From assembly GCA_910584875.1 (NCBI GenBank), contig CAJUDA010000013.1, forward strand, positions 1 to 64,000: a stretch of DNA of 64,000 bases, in the 5' to 3' direction. A program made the position numbers and the translations under genes. This document shows positions 44,641 to 52,501 of the stretch, one piece after another. The notes under the pieces are model-generated. The model made no database searches. It saw nothing but the letters and a program-made list of their open reading frames with translations, and was not told the DNA's origin. How positions within the stretch are numbered: position 1 is the first letter of the stretch; each line of letters begins with the position of its first letter. Source of the DNA: an uncultured Eubacterium sp. GTDB lineage: Bacteria > Bacillota > Clostridia > Lachnospirales > Lachnospiraceae.

Positions 44641-45096
44641 TTAAAATCCTTTTTCTAATTTTTGTTTATAGCTTTCATTGATGATCTCCATACTGATGTT
44701 TACTTCGCCGTTTTCCAGATTATTTTCCTTCAAAAGCTTTTCGTATTGTTCATACGTTGCGAAGCAATGCCGGTAGCTGTCTTTGCTGCAGGTTTCCCCG
44801 TTTGCTACTCTGTTACTGAAATTGATAATTTCCCAGCGGTAGTCATTGATCTGTTTCTCGACGAAGATATCGGTAAGGTTTTTTAAGTCGCCGCGGATGG
44901 TATTCACCCGTTTCACGGTCTGTAAAAGCAGATTGTGATCCCGTTCTTTTTCACGGGCCCATTTTACGGGTCTGCCGATTATTTTTGAAAACCTGCCAAT
45001 GATCTCATAAATGGCGATAACAGACGATAAGAGAACGAAAAATCCCATGAGCAGAGAAGAGAGTTCCTGCTTACATAATTGCGATATCATTTCCAT
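44641..45096 (-). CDS. membrane protein of the lysis cassette
   Basis: 151 residues. One hydrophobic helix (SSLLMGFFVLLSSVIAIYEII, residues 13-33 in part) is followed by a long soluble helical domain. It stands between holin and amidase genes. It may be a spanin-like accessory, holin regulator or second holin; no family is recognised. Confidence 0.55.
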   Translation of the reverse strand: MEMISQLCKQELSSLLMGFFVLLSSVIAIYEIIGRFSKIIGRPVKWAREKERDHNLLLQTVKRVNTIRGDLKNLTDIFVEKQINDYRWEIINFSNRVANGETCSKDSYRHCFATYEQYEKLLKENNLENGEVNISMEIINESYKQKLEKGF

Positions 45097-45100
45097 CGTT

Positions 45101-45364
45101 TCATACCTGGTTATTTTGTTCGATGAACTGGGTAAATAATTGGTGCATTCCGGTAGAGGATAATCCGCTTACAAGGCCGCGGAGAATTACTTCCGGTGTA
45201 ACGGTCCAGCCATGGATCCATGACGCAAGAATGACGCCGGTTACCGCTAATATCGTCGGGATGTATTTGTTGTCAATATCCCGGATCCATTTTTTGATCA
45301 CATAGCCTGTACAGAGGCAGATACCAAGGATGACGGGTATCATAAATTCACTGATCCATTCCAT
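45101..45364 (-). CDS. holin (Phage_holin_5_2-like)
   Basis: 87 residues with two or three hydrophobic segments. FMIPVILGICLCTGYVIKKW, NKYIPTILAVTGVILASWI, and GLVSGLSSTGMHQLFTQFI match the phage holin pattern with its C-terminal GLASTGxHQ motif. It forms membrane holes to release the amidase. The start overlaps the stop of the preceding gene (TAATG). Confidence 0.85.
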   Translation of the reverse strand: MEWISEFMIPVILGICLCTGYVIKKWIRDIDNKYIPTILAVTGVILASWIHGWTVTPEVILRGLVSGLSSTGMHQLFTQFIEQNNQV

Positions 45365-45648
45365 TATGTGCCCTCCTTTTCGTTTTTGGCCTCAGCCAGA
45401 ATTTCTTTTATGGATGACTGTATGTCTGGATTAAAATCATCCAGTCCGGTTAGATCACAGTTCTCCAGTTCCTGTTTTGCCTGCTCCTTATTTTTTGATA
45501 TGGTGTAGCTGTGCAGCGCCATATAAATTTTGTAATGTTCGATCGTGTCAGTAACCGTCCGCCACGGCTTAAACGTTTTCTGATCGAGGCAGGCGTTACA
45601 GATTTTATATGGTTTTCCACAGATCGAACAGGTTGCATTTGCTGACAT
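45364..45648 (-). CDS. small Cys-motif phage protein
   Basis: 94 residues behind GGGAGGAAAAGAT. CSICGKPYKICNAC is a zinc-binding knuckle, followed by PWRTVTDTIEHYKIY and a helical tail. Such proteins are common in Clostridia prophages between tube and tape measure; role unknown, possibly tail assembly. It is coupled to the holin by TAATG. Confidence 0.6.
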   Translation of the reverse strand: MSANATCSICGKPYKICNACLDQKTFKPWRTVTDTIEHYKIYMALHSYTISKNKEQAKQELENCDLTGLDDFNPDIQSSIKEILAEAKNEKEGT

Positions 45649-45897
45649 ATCTTTTCCTCCCTGCGTTCTGATGATTTGCCAAAACCACGAGCGTCACGCT
45701 TCGCGAGACTGCTCGGGTTCGCATAGCCAACATCGTTGGCATTGGCGCTCGGATAGTCTTGTGCAAGCACAGACATATCCTCACTTTGCCTTCGCGCAAA
45801 TAAAAATCCCCTGCAGGCTTACCCGCAGGGGAATCGGTCGTATACACGGTTCCGCGAGGTGCGGTGTCCGGGATTACCGTTTGTTCAGCAACCGGGA
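45649..45897 (-). other. 249-base stretch with terminator after the tube gene
   Basis: TCCCCTGC/GCAGGGGA (45807-45832) plus a U-run on the minus strand is a terminator after the tube gene, giving more tube transcript than downstream transcript. The rest to 45649 has a GC-rich palindromic segment (45690-45745) unlike its AT-richer surroundings. An overlapping frame starting MSVLAQDYPSANANDV is not supported by a ribosome site. Confidence 0.6.
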
Positions 45898-46689
45898 TCA
45901 GTCGTTGGATACGATAATGTCAAACAGGGTACTGGAATCACCGCAGTAATCCTTCTGGAGAATATAAGAAGCCGGGTGTTTTCCATCCGATTTTAAGGAG
46001 ATTTCTGTGCTGGATGGATCGATCTGTGCTTTCGGGCACCGGATAATGCCGGCATACACTTTGTTTGTATCGCATACGGAATGGAAGATCGCATGGATCA
46101 GAAGCGTCTTTACCTTTGGCACATTATCGGTCTTTTTCGTAATCTGGACAGCTTCCGGGCTTTTCTTTACATAATTGACAAAAACTCTTCCCGTCACATC
46201 TTCCGGCATGGTGATGACATTCCCGTTGATCGTAAATTTCTTGTCTCCGGCAGTGGCAGAAACCTCATAGGTCTCTCCGAATGTATTATCGGAATTAATG
46301 ACCTTTACATATTTTACTTCTGCGCCAGCCGCTCCGACAGGAGTGTATTTCAGCGTTACCGTGTGATCGTTCGCGATCGTGATAACTTCGGAAACCGGTA
46401 CGATAATTTCATCATCGGCTGTTGCGATCACCTTGTCGCTTCCATACTGTGAGGCAGCGAGGTCGAGAGAGAAGAGTGAGTTGGAAAAATCAAAAGTACC
46501 CTTCTGTGCCTTGTAGATTGTGTAGATCGTAGATCCCATGGCGTCGGTTACTTCGGTTGCTTCTGCGCTTGTCTTCAGACTCGGCTCCTCGATCTGGGTG
46601 TATCTGCCGGTCAGCTCATTGGTAGCGGGATCGTATTCCTCGACTGATCTGATTTTTTCAAGAATAAGTTCATTTGGGTTAAAACTCAT
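45898..46689 (-). CDS. probable major tail tube protein
   Basis: 263 residues behind AAGGAGGAAAAAAAT, the best ribosome site in the operon. Beta-rich throughout, with an Ig-like middle (ITIANDHTVTLKYTPVG). Its place before holin and tape measure, its size, and the internal terminator that follows all fit the highly expressed tube subunit. No sheath-like gene is near, so the tail is non-contractile. Confidence 0.6.
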   Translation of the reverse strand: MSFNPNELILEKIRSVEEYDPATNELTGRYTQIEEPSLKTSAEATEVTDAMGSTIYTIYKAQKGTFDFSNSLFSLDLAASQYGSDKVIATADDEIIVPVSEVITIANDHTVTLKYTPVGAAGAEVKYVKVINSDNTFGETYEVSATAGDKKFTINGNVITMPEDVTGRVFVNYVKKSPEAVQITKKTDNVPKVKTLLIHAIFHSVCDTNKVYAGIIRCPKAQIDPSSTEISLKSDGKHPASYILQKDYCGDSSTLFDIIVSND

Positions 46690-46728
46690 ATTTTTTTCCT
46701 CCTTGTGCTGGCGTCAGGGGAGAACCTG

Positions 46729-47502
46729 TTAATCAAGCTCTCCCAGCCAGTTGATTTGATCGTTTGATATTTCTTTCAGGTTTACTCCAAAGCCGGAATA
46801 ACCTGACTGCAGTAATAGATCTGCATTTTTTATTTTTGAGATTCTTTTTACAGAATCCAAAAAAGCATTGATCTTCATGTCCCATATCTGGGCATGATTA
46901 TATTTAAATCCCTGACTGTTGATCATGGATGAAATAAGGTTTTTAAGCTGGGAATGATATTCCCTGTTCTGACTGCGTTCTGCTTCCGCCCGTTCGTCTT
47001 CAATAAGGATCCTTTTTGTTGTTTCATTTGCCGGCATTGTTTCATCCTTCTGGATGTTGTGGATCTGTCTCAGATATGAGGTCATGGCATGATAGACAGA
47101 TTCATCCATCATAATCTGTTCCGGGGTCTGGTAAAGAATCACAGAATCATTCTCTTTATGTTTCATAACCTGGAATTTGGTGAGATCCAGATCACCAAAT
47201 AGGATGGAGGTTTTGTTTTGGGGATAAAGCCGGTATAGTATACGATAGAATAGTTCGAACGGCGTTATGGTCGTATAATCGATCCCCATGTCCCATAATT
47301 GTACTTTCATTGTCTGGGGGGTGGCACATAGCTGGTAAATCATGGAGTAATACTCCCGTTCGCCATAGTCGCATATTTCTCCGAGCGTCGGCTGGTGGAT
47401 CGTAATGTGTTCTGATATGGTGTGGTCCAGACCCCGGTAGATCCTGAGTTCGTCAATATTTTTATTTGTATCGAAGATATCTGTACTATTTGTCTTTAAC
47501 AT
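46729..47502 (-). CDS. probable tail assembly protein
   Basis: 257 residues, mostly helical. IHQPTLGEICDYGEREYYSM, and later YSGFGVNLKEISNDQINW, occur in Clostridia prophage proteins lying next to the tube gene. The ribosome site is weak (only ACAGATATAT before ATG). A chaperone or tail-terminator role is inferred from position. Confidence 0.5.
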   Translation of the reverse strand: MLKTNSTDIFDTNKNIDELRIYRGLDHTISEHITIHQPTLGEICDYGEREYYSMIYQLCATPQTMKVQLWDMGIDYTTITPFELFYRILYRLYPQNKTSILFGDLDLTKFQVMKHKENDSVILYQTPEQIMMDESVYHAMTSYLRQIHNIQKDETMPANETTKRILIEDERAEAERSQNREYHSQLKNLISSMINSQGFKYNHAQIWDMKINAFLDSVKRISKIKNADLLLQSGYSGFGVNLKEISNDQINWLGELD

Positions 47503-47525
47503 ATATATCTGTATGGTTAGGTTAT

Positions 47526-48125
47526 TTATCCATTATTGTTTGTAGCCTTATATTTTATGCAATATAAAACCGATGTGTTAGTTGGGCGTGTTGTTTGCCA
47601 CAATACATTCGTAGTATTGTTAGTGAATTCGTTTTGACGTATGGTGCGACAGTATTCTGATGCAGGTCCTATCAGATCGCCTTCTTCTACAGCTCTACAT
47701 CCTTGTTCTCCTTTTGAAAAATAAGTAACATAATAATTTAGTGAATCATTGCCGTAAGCCCAATGTTCTCTGATCTTGCTGGCATTCTGATGAACACCGA
47801 CATTAGCTCCTGAACCGGAGTTTCTTTCTGCTGTGCCAGAGCCGCGCAAAAATTCGCCTCTTAAATCAGGTACGGCGAAAGTCGTTTCACCGTCGCCGCC
47901 AAAATAATTTACAGAGCCAAATTCATTTGTAAAATGGCTGGCAAGCTCCTGATATTCAGAAATATTGTACGCTGAACCATCACAGACAAGATAATTCGCG
48001 GGTGCGGTAGTTCCCATGTAACTGATGACTGCGCCGACAGGCGTGTCGGATGATCCGCCAGTCACTGCTGTCTGAATGTTTTTGATCCGCTTATTTAATA
48101 TGGCATATACATCGTCTGCTCTCAT
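47526..48125 (-). CDS. phage tail collar-domain protein
   Basis: 199 residues behind AAAAAGGAGGACAT. PVGAVISYMGTTAPANYLVC is the collar domain start, and TTFAVPDLRGEFLRGSG its conserved core. Collar domains occur in fibres and tail tips. It lies far from the fibre genes, at the head of the structural genes, so it may belong to a second short fibre or the tail top. Confidence 0.82.
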   Translation of the reverse strand: MRADDVYAILNKRIKNIQTAVTGGSSDTPVGAVISYMGTTAPANYLVCDGSAYNISEYQELASHFTNEFGSVNYFGGDGETTFAVPDLRGEFLRGSGTAERNSGSGANVGVHQNASKIREHWAYGNDSLNYYVTYFSKGEQGCRAVEEGDLIGPASEYCRTIRQNEFTNNTTNVLWQTTRPTNTSVLYCIKYKATNNNG

Positions 48126-48137
48126 ATGTCCTCCTTT

Positions 48138-48377
48138 TTACAGTTTATACCAGGTATCAGTTGATCTCAGATATTTATAGAAGTCTCCGGTATCAAGACA
48201 GAGAGCCGAACTTCCATTATCCACATAGTGTGGGAGTTTATCGACGTCTTTGGATAATCCTTCGTAATATCTCTGATTTCCTTTTACACCTGTTGCAACG
48301 AAACTTCCCAAATCCCAGATTTCATCGCCGGGAACATACCGTTGTCCATCTACGATTGTAATGTTTTTTGTTTTCAT
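48138..48377 (-). CDS. small phage protein
   Basis: 79 residues behind AAAGGAGGTCGTAA. The end SSALCLDTGDFYKYLRSTDTW is a common motif in small phage proteins of Firmicutes that precede collar or fibre genes. First gene of the structural operon. Confidence 0.6.
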   Translation of the reverse strand: MKTKNITIVDGQRYVPGDEIWDLGSFVATGVKGNQRYYEGLSKDVDKLPHYVDNGSSALCLDTGDFYKYLRSTDTWYKL

Positions 48378-48443
48378 TTACGACCTCCTTTATTTAATTG
48401 AAGAAAAGAGCGCTCGTTTTTCTTCCCTATTACGGACGATATA

Positions 48444-48494
48444 AAATGGGGAAAAGTCCTTGTTTTTCGGTGGTCTTTGCAAATGGGGGGAAAA
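48444..48494 (-). promoter_or_regulatory. direct repeats between polymerase gene and structural genes
   Basis: On the minus strand TTTTCCCCCCATTT (48494-48481) and TTTTCCCCATTT (48455-48444) are repeated 37-39 bases apart in the 135-base gap. No other copy was noticed in the element. They may be a promoter or operator for the late genes, possibly read by the element's own polymerase. Confidence 0.45.
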
Positions 48495-48512
48495 TAATTC
48501 GGCAATCGGCAA

Positions 48513-51287
48513 TCACGATGGCACAGATTTGAAGTGGACAAGAAATTTGTTTTTATCCATTTTATATAAGTAATTTAACATTTTTCTTGTATACCGTGTA
48601 TGGATGCCTGCCAGTTTTTTACTTGCCCCGACACCGGATTCCAGTCCGAGCGACGTTTCGATCAGCCGGTTTATCGTTACGATATTTCCTATTTTTATTT
48701 TTTTTAACTCCGTCAGCAGCAGGTCTGATTCTGCGGTCAGTTTGTCAGCGATCTGGTCCTCATCGGATTCCGTTATATGGATCGTCTTTGTGAATATCGC
48801 ATAGTTTTCGATTAATCGTCGTATCTTTGTCATTTGCCTGTTGTTTGGTTTTCCGTTCATTTTCAGAAAGAAATGTTCGGTAGGGATCGTATTCGAAGTG
48901 GAAGCTCCCTTTATTTTGTCCAGCCATTCCTCCAGCCAGTTCATGGGGCAGTGTAAGTTGTCGTTGATTCTTGCCTTTAATCGATCCCGCTTTTCCTGGA
49001 TTTCTTCGTGAGGCAGTTCTTTCCCGTTTTTCGTATATTTTATTTCTTTCGTATATCTCATAAACAGAGGATAATCCCATTTTAAATATCTGACTGTACC
49101 ATCCGGGTCTGCCGTTTTCCGCTTCAGGGACATACAGGGCAGTTTGCTGATCCGTTTGATCTCATCTTCGGCATTGATCTCATATTCGCGTTTGCATCCG
49201 TCAATGATGATCTGAGCCAGTACCGATAAGATGATAAAATTATCATATAATTCCTGGAGTTTCTGATCATCCGGCTGTTCTCTGGATTTTTCTGTCCAAT
49301 AATATGTCATTGCCAGCTGGGCAAGGTTACTGGACCAGCCAATCCCCATTTTTGATCCGGCAAACCGGTTATCCATCGTGGAATAATCGGTCATGGTATT
49401 GTGATAGGTGATCCCGCTTTCCTGTAATGCATTGACAATCGTCGGATATTCGTTATAACAGGTTCTGGCACAGTTGACGATCGTGGGATGATCGGTAAAA
49501 AGCATAAAATCCGAATCCTCATCCATTCCATTTGCCCTGTCCTGAATATCAGAACCGATACAGTTGATGGCAGCGATGTTGGGACTGAACGCAAAATATT
49601 TCTGTAACGGGTCACTGTAAACATTATGCATATAGCAGATATTATTGGGAGCATTGTGTGGATTTCTAAATGCGGCAAGATATTTCCCATCCGGGAACCG
49701 GTTTGTAAAACACTGGATACATCCATTTTCTTTATGAAGAGTCGGATCATTCTGCCAGTCTGCCCCCACAGCGTATAGGAGGAGAGCGTAAGGATTGCCA
49801 AATACAGTCAGATTGTCGCCGTTTACTAAGACTTTCCCTTTTCGCAGACGGGAAACATATGCGGATATGATCTTTTTCTTTTCTTCCCGGAACCATTTGG
49901 AACTGCCAAACTCATGATTCTGATCGTATAGATCGGCAAGCATATGATAGTGGTTGATCTCATTGGCATTTTTCCTTAAAAAGAGTTCAAATTCGTCAGG
50001 ATCGGTCTTTAACCGTTCCACATAATCCATACTTGTCTGGGCAATTTTTTTTACATCTTCTTTTGTACAGGGCAGAGTATTGATCATCTGATAGCTTAAT
50101 TGCTGCAGGTCCCCATATTTGCTTTCGTGGTCGGTCTTTACGATTCCCCAGATATCACCATCCGCATGGATGCGGCCGCACCAGTGATCATAAGCGGATT
50201 CCAGGGTGCCTCCCGTCAGATCGGTAAATTTTTTCCACTTGACCGCATTGTCTGTCGTGATCATCTTAATCTCTTTTATGTAATGCAGTCTGCCAAACAT
50301 ATCCGGTACCTGGCAGGTATCGTAGTCATTTCCGGTTTCCTCACACCAGTCCTTAAAAAATTTCTGGATATAGCCACGGATCCCGCACATTTTAAATAAA
50401 TGGTTTCGCAGGAGTGCCATTCCGTTGACCCATTCAGGCAGGAGACTACTTTCGATAATGCCCATTCCATCCCATATCGTATTTTTTACTTCCGTTTCTT
50501 CCTGACAAACGATACATTTTTTCTTTTCATTGCCTTTTTTGTCAATATATTTTTGTGCTTTTACGATATTGGCGTAGGTTCTGAAAAAGGAATCCTGATC
50601 GTTTAGTATCAGGATATCCCTGACGGGAATATGCATGGTTCCGATGATCGTACTTGTGGTAAGCGGGGCATACGCTGACAGTTCCACAATTTTGGCATTG
50701 TGATACTGCATTTTTTTGCCCAGCCCCATCGTAAGCCAGTCATGAGCCAGATCATATAACGTATCCTTGATAAAAATAGCCTGTCCCAATTTTGCCTTTG
50801 CGCTTGTCCGGTATAGCATTTTGTAATGAATGGTTTCTCCATCTGAGGCGGCGCTGCCGTGATCCGGTGATTGGTAGGTGATCGTAACTCCCTCATTGTA
50901 AAATAAGTCCCGGATTTCTCCGCGTTTCTTTTCCGAATACAGGTGTTTGTTCGTTTTTACTTTCTGGATGGATTGTTCAATCCGTTCTCTTGCCTCATCC
51001 GGGATGACATGATCCAGGCGATGTTGCAGATGCGCTAATTCCTTTTCGTAAGACCGGCTGCCAAAGTCAAAGTCCAGACATATAAGATCGCGGGTGCTTT
51101 CGTTGTCAGAGCTTCCTTTCTGTTTTTTTCTTTTAAAAACAGTTAATCCGTTTTTTCGGATAAAGGAAAGAAAGAGACTGTTCGTAAGCATTGCGTCTTT
51201 GTATGGAAAAGAATCCCTGACACCTAAATTTACATCGTATAGTATTCCCGCACTGATTTTTTTGATCTTAATACCAAATTCGCTCAT
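48513..51287 (-). CDS. DPBB RNA polymerase, YonO / RdRP (QDE-1)-like
   Basis: 924 residues from ATG 51287 behind GGGAGGAAATCAG. First barrel: IWDGMGIIESSL at 271-282 and RNHLFKMCGIRGYI at 294-307, parallel to the DGxG ... K-xx-G-xKG segment of cellular RdRPs and YonO. Second barrel: GKYLAAFRNPHNAP at 534-547 (RxP) and GMDEDSDFMLF at 587-597, matching the catalytic DxDGD loop with Ser in place of Gly. Asp 589, 591 and 593 should bind Mg2+. A CxxC (258-261) lies between. YonO of prophage SPbeta is a single-chain DNA-directed RNA polymerase; this protein is expected to make RNA likewise. Whether its template is DNA or RNA is unknown. Confidence 0.85.
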   Translation of the reverse strand: MSEFGIKIKKISAGILYDVNLGVRDSFPYKDAMLTNSLFLSFIRKNGLTVFKRKKQKGSSDNESTRDLICLDFDFGSRSYEKELAHLQHRLDHVIPDEARERIEQSIQKVKTNKHLYSEKKRGEIRDLFYNEGVTITYQSPDHGSAASDGETIHYKMLYRTSAKAKLGQAIFIKDTLYDLAHDWLTMGLGKKMQYHNAKIVELSAYAPLTTSTIIGTMHIPVRDILILNDQDSFFRTYANIVKAQKYIDKKGNEKKKCIVCQEETEVKNTIWDGMGIIESSLLPEWVNGMALLRNHLFKMCGIRGYIQKFFKDWCEETGNDYDTCQVPDMFGRLHYIKEIKMITTDNAVKWKKFTDLTGGTLESAYDHWCGRIHADGDIWGIVKTDHESKYGDLQQLSYQMINTLPCTKEDVKKIAQTSMDYVERLKTDPDEFELFLRKNANEINHYHMLADLYDQNHEFGSSKWFREEKKKIISAYVSRLRKGKVLVNGDNLTVFGNPYALLLYAVGADWQNDPTLHKENGCIQCFTNRFPDGKYLAAFRNPHNAPNNICYMHNVYSDPLQKYFAFSPNIAAINCIGSDIQDRANGMDEDSDFMLFTDHPTIVNCARTCYNEYPTIVNALQESGITYHNTMTDYSTMDNRFAGSKMGIGWSSNLAQLAMTYYWTEKSREQPDDQKLQELYDNFIILSVLAQIIIDGCKREYEINAEDEIKRISKLPCMSLKRKTADPDGTVRYLKWDYPLFMRYTKEIKYTKNGKELPHEEIQEKRDRLKARINDNLHCPMNWLEEWLDKIKGASTSNTIPTEHFFLKMNGKPNNRQMTKIRRLIENYAIFTKTIHITESDEDQIADKLTAESDLLLTELKKIKIGNIVTINRLIETSLGLESGVGASKKLAGIHTRYTRKMLNYLYKMDKNKFLVHFKSVPS

Positions 51288-51486
51288 TCTGATTTCCTCC
51301 CTTCTTTATTTGTTTCAGGTATTGATGTCTTTTTTGGCATTGCTGGTCAAACGCAGCATCCTTTGCAATTCGTTCTGCTATCGTTCCACTTGGATAGCTT
51401 GTGTTAAAATCGGAGGGACAGACAATTCCCCCAAAAGCAGAGTGATCCGTATGATCGTTTGTATTACTGTGGAAATCTTTTTTCAT
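51268..51486 (-). CDS. 72-residue protein ahead of the RNA polymerase
   Basis: Starts at ATG 51486 behind AAAGGAGAAATTAAAAATC and overlaps the polymerase start by 20 bases, so translation is coupled. It is hydrophilic, with His/Asn-rich N-terminus (HSNTNDHTDHS) and a basic end. It is the first gene after the LexA-controlled minus promoter. It might regulate or assist the polymerase. No family recognised. Confidence 0.65.
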   Translation of the reverse strand: MKKDFHSNTNDHTDHSAFGGIVCPSDFNTSYPSGTIAERIAKDAAFDQQCQKRHQYLKQIKKGGNQNERIWY

Positions 51487-51569
51487 GATTTTTAATTTCT
51501 CCTTTCTCTGGTCTGCTACTATTTATTTCTGGATTGGGAGAAGTTTTTTCTGATTTTGGAAGAGAAGAA

Positions 51570-51599
51570 TATATAAAAAACAAGAACGTCTGTTCACAA
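51570..51599 (-). promoter_or_regulatory. LexA-controlled promoter of the RNA polymerase operon
   Basis: On the minus strand TTGTGA (51599-51594) and TATATA (51575-51570) are 18 bases apart. GAACGTCTGTTC (51584-51595) lies in the spacer and overlaps the -35, fitting the Firmicutes LexA consensus. Confidence 0.75.
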
Positions 51600-51606
51600 G
51601 TCACTA

Positions 51607-51635
51607 TTGACAAAGCAGAACAAACGTTCTATAAT
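51607..51635 (+). promoter_or_regulatory. LexA-controlled promoter of the sigma/DUF262 operon
   Basis: TTGACA (51607-51612), 17 bases, TATAAT (51630-51635): full consensus. GAACAAACGTTC (51618-51629) fills the spacer. The two LexA boxes start 34 bases apart, so both divergent promoters should open together on DNA damage. Confidence 0.88.
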
Positions 51636-51641
51636 AAATAT

Positions 51642-51929
51642 TACCAATAAAAAAACGAAAGACCATTCCAATCATACAAACGGTGCTGGCACACCTCTGA
51701 TGGAACGGCCTTCGTTCATCCCCCAAGTTATAACCAGATGGTTAAACTTGAAAACACAGCAGTTACGCTATGTCTATGATTTATTATTACATATTTTTTT
51801 TCATAAGTCAAGTTAAATTCATAGCGATTCTGCTATTGCTAAATGCAATGTTCAACCCATAGTAACGGAATTAAAAATTTACAGAAAAGGTAAGAAAGTG
51901 ATTCAACTTACGAAAGGAGAGTGTGGTAT
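51642..51929 (+). other. long structured 5' leader of the sigma/DUF262 operon
   Basis: About 290 bases lie between the promoter and ATG 51930. They contain a long stem (CGAAAGACCATTCCA with TGGAACGGCCTTCG, 51655-51716) enclosing GGTGCTGGCACACC. A second stem pairs AGCAGTTACGCTATG (51758-51772) with CATAGCGATTCTGCT (51820-51834), 12 of 15 bases. A short open frame at 51607 has no ribosome site. The leader probably delays or conditions expression by folding. Confidence 0.55.
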
Positions 51930-52484
51930 ATGGATCAGATCGTACTTCAGTATTATGCTGACAATGCCAGAAAACTACGAAAATTGGTGGATCGGATTTT
52001 ATCTGAATTTGGTGGACTGGCAGATAAGGATTTTGATGATTTCTATTCTCTTGCCAATGAAGTATTTGTCGATGTGATGAAACGATATGACGAATCCCAG
52101 TCATTTCACACGTTTTTATTTTCCTGTTTATCAAACCGGATCAAAACAGAAATGACAAAAAGAAACTGCGAAAAACGCAGGGCAGACCGCATGTCGGTCT
52201 CGATCGACAGTCCGCTTGGAGAGGACGAAGATTTGACGATCAAAGATGTGATCGCCAGTGATTTTAATATGGAAAAGGAGGTTGTGGGTGAAGAAAATGA
52301 CAGAATGGTAAGGCTGGAACAATATCTGGACAGGCTATCCAGACGACAGAGAAGGATCCTTCTTCTTCTGGCAGATTCTTATGGAGCAGGTGAAATCAAA
52401 AATATGTTACAGATCTCACAAAAAGAATATGCCGATGCGATGGATGGGATCCAGTCGTATGAAAACGTATCAATATTATTTTAG
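51930..52484 (+). CDS. sigma-70-like factor
   Basis: 184 residues from ATG 51930 behind AAAGGAGAGTGTGGTAT; GTG 51921 is an alternative. The N-terminal half has a region-2-like pattern (VFVDVMKRYDESQSFHTFLF ... RIKTEM). The C-terminal half has a region-4-like helix-turn-helix (LDRLSRRQRRILLLLADSYGA). It resembles small phage or ECF-type factors. It may direct host RNA polymerase to late promoters or serve the element polymerase. First gene of the plus-strand SOS operon. Confidence 0.7.
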   Translation: MDQIVLQYYADNARKLRKLVDRILSEFGGLADKDFDDFYSLANEVFVDVMKRYDESQSFHTFLFSCLSNRIKTEMTKRNCEKRRADRMSVSIDSPLGEDEDLTIKDVIASDFNMEKEVVGEENDRMVRLEQYLDRLSRRQRRILLLLADSYGAGEIKNMLQISQKEYADAMDGIQSYENVSILF

Positions 52485-52501
52485 GAAAGGTGGAAACAGA
52501 C

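Noticed and set aside
45450..45776. 108-codon minus-strand frame over the Cys-motif gene
   Set aside because: Overlaps a better-supported gene in another frame and lacks a ribosome site.
45898..46689. Contractile tail (sheath) protein
   Set aside because: Too short and beta-rich, without sheath-like neighbours or a baseplate wedge set; a non-contractile tube fits better.
51607..51816. 69-codon frame in the sigma leader
   Set aside because: Starts inside the promoter, no ribosome site, and overlaps strong RNA stems.
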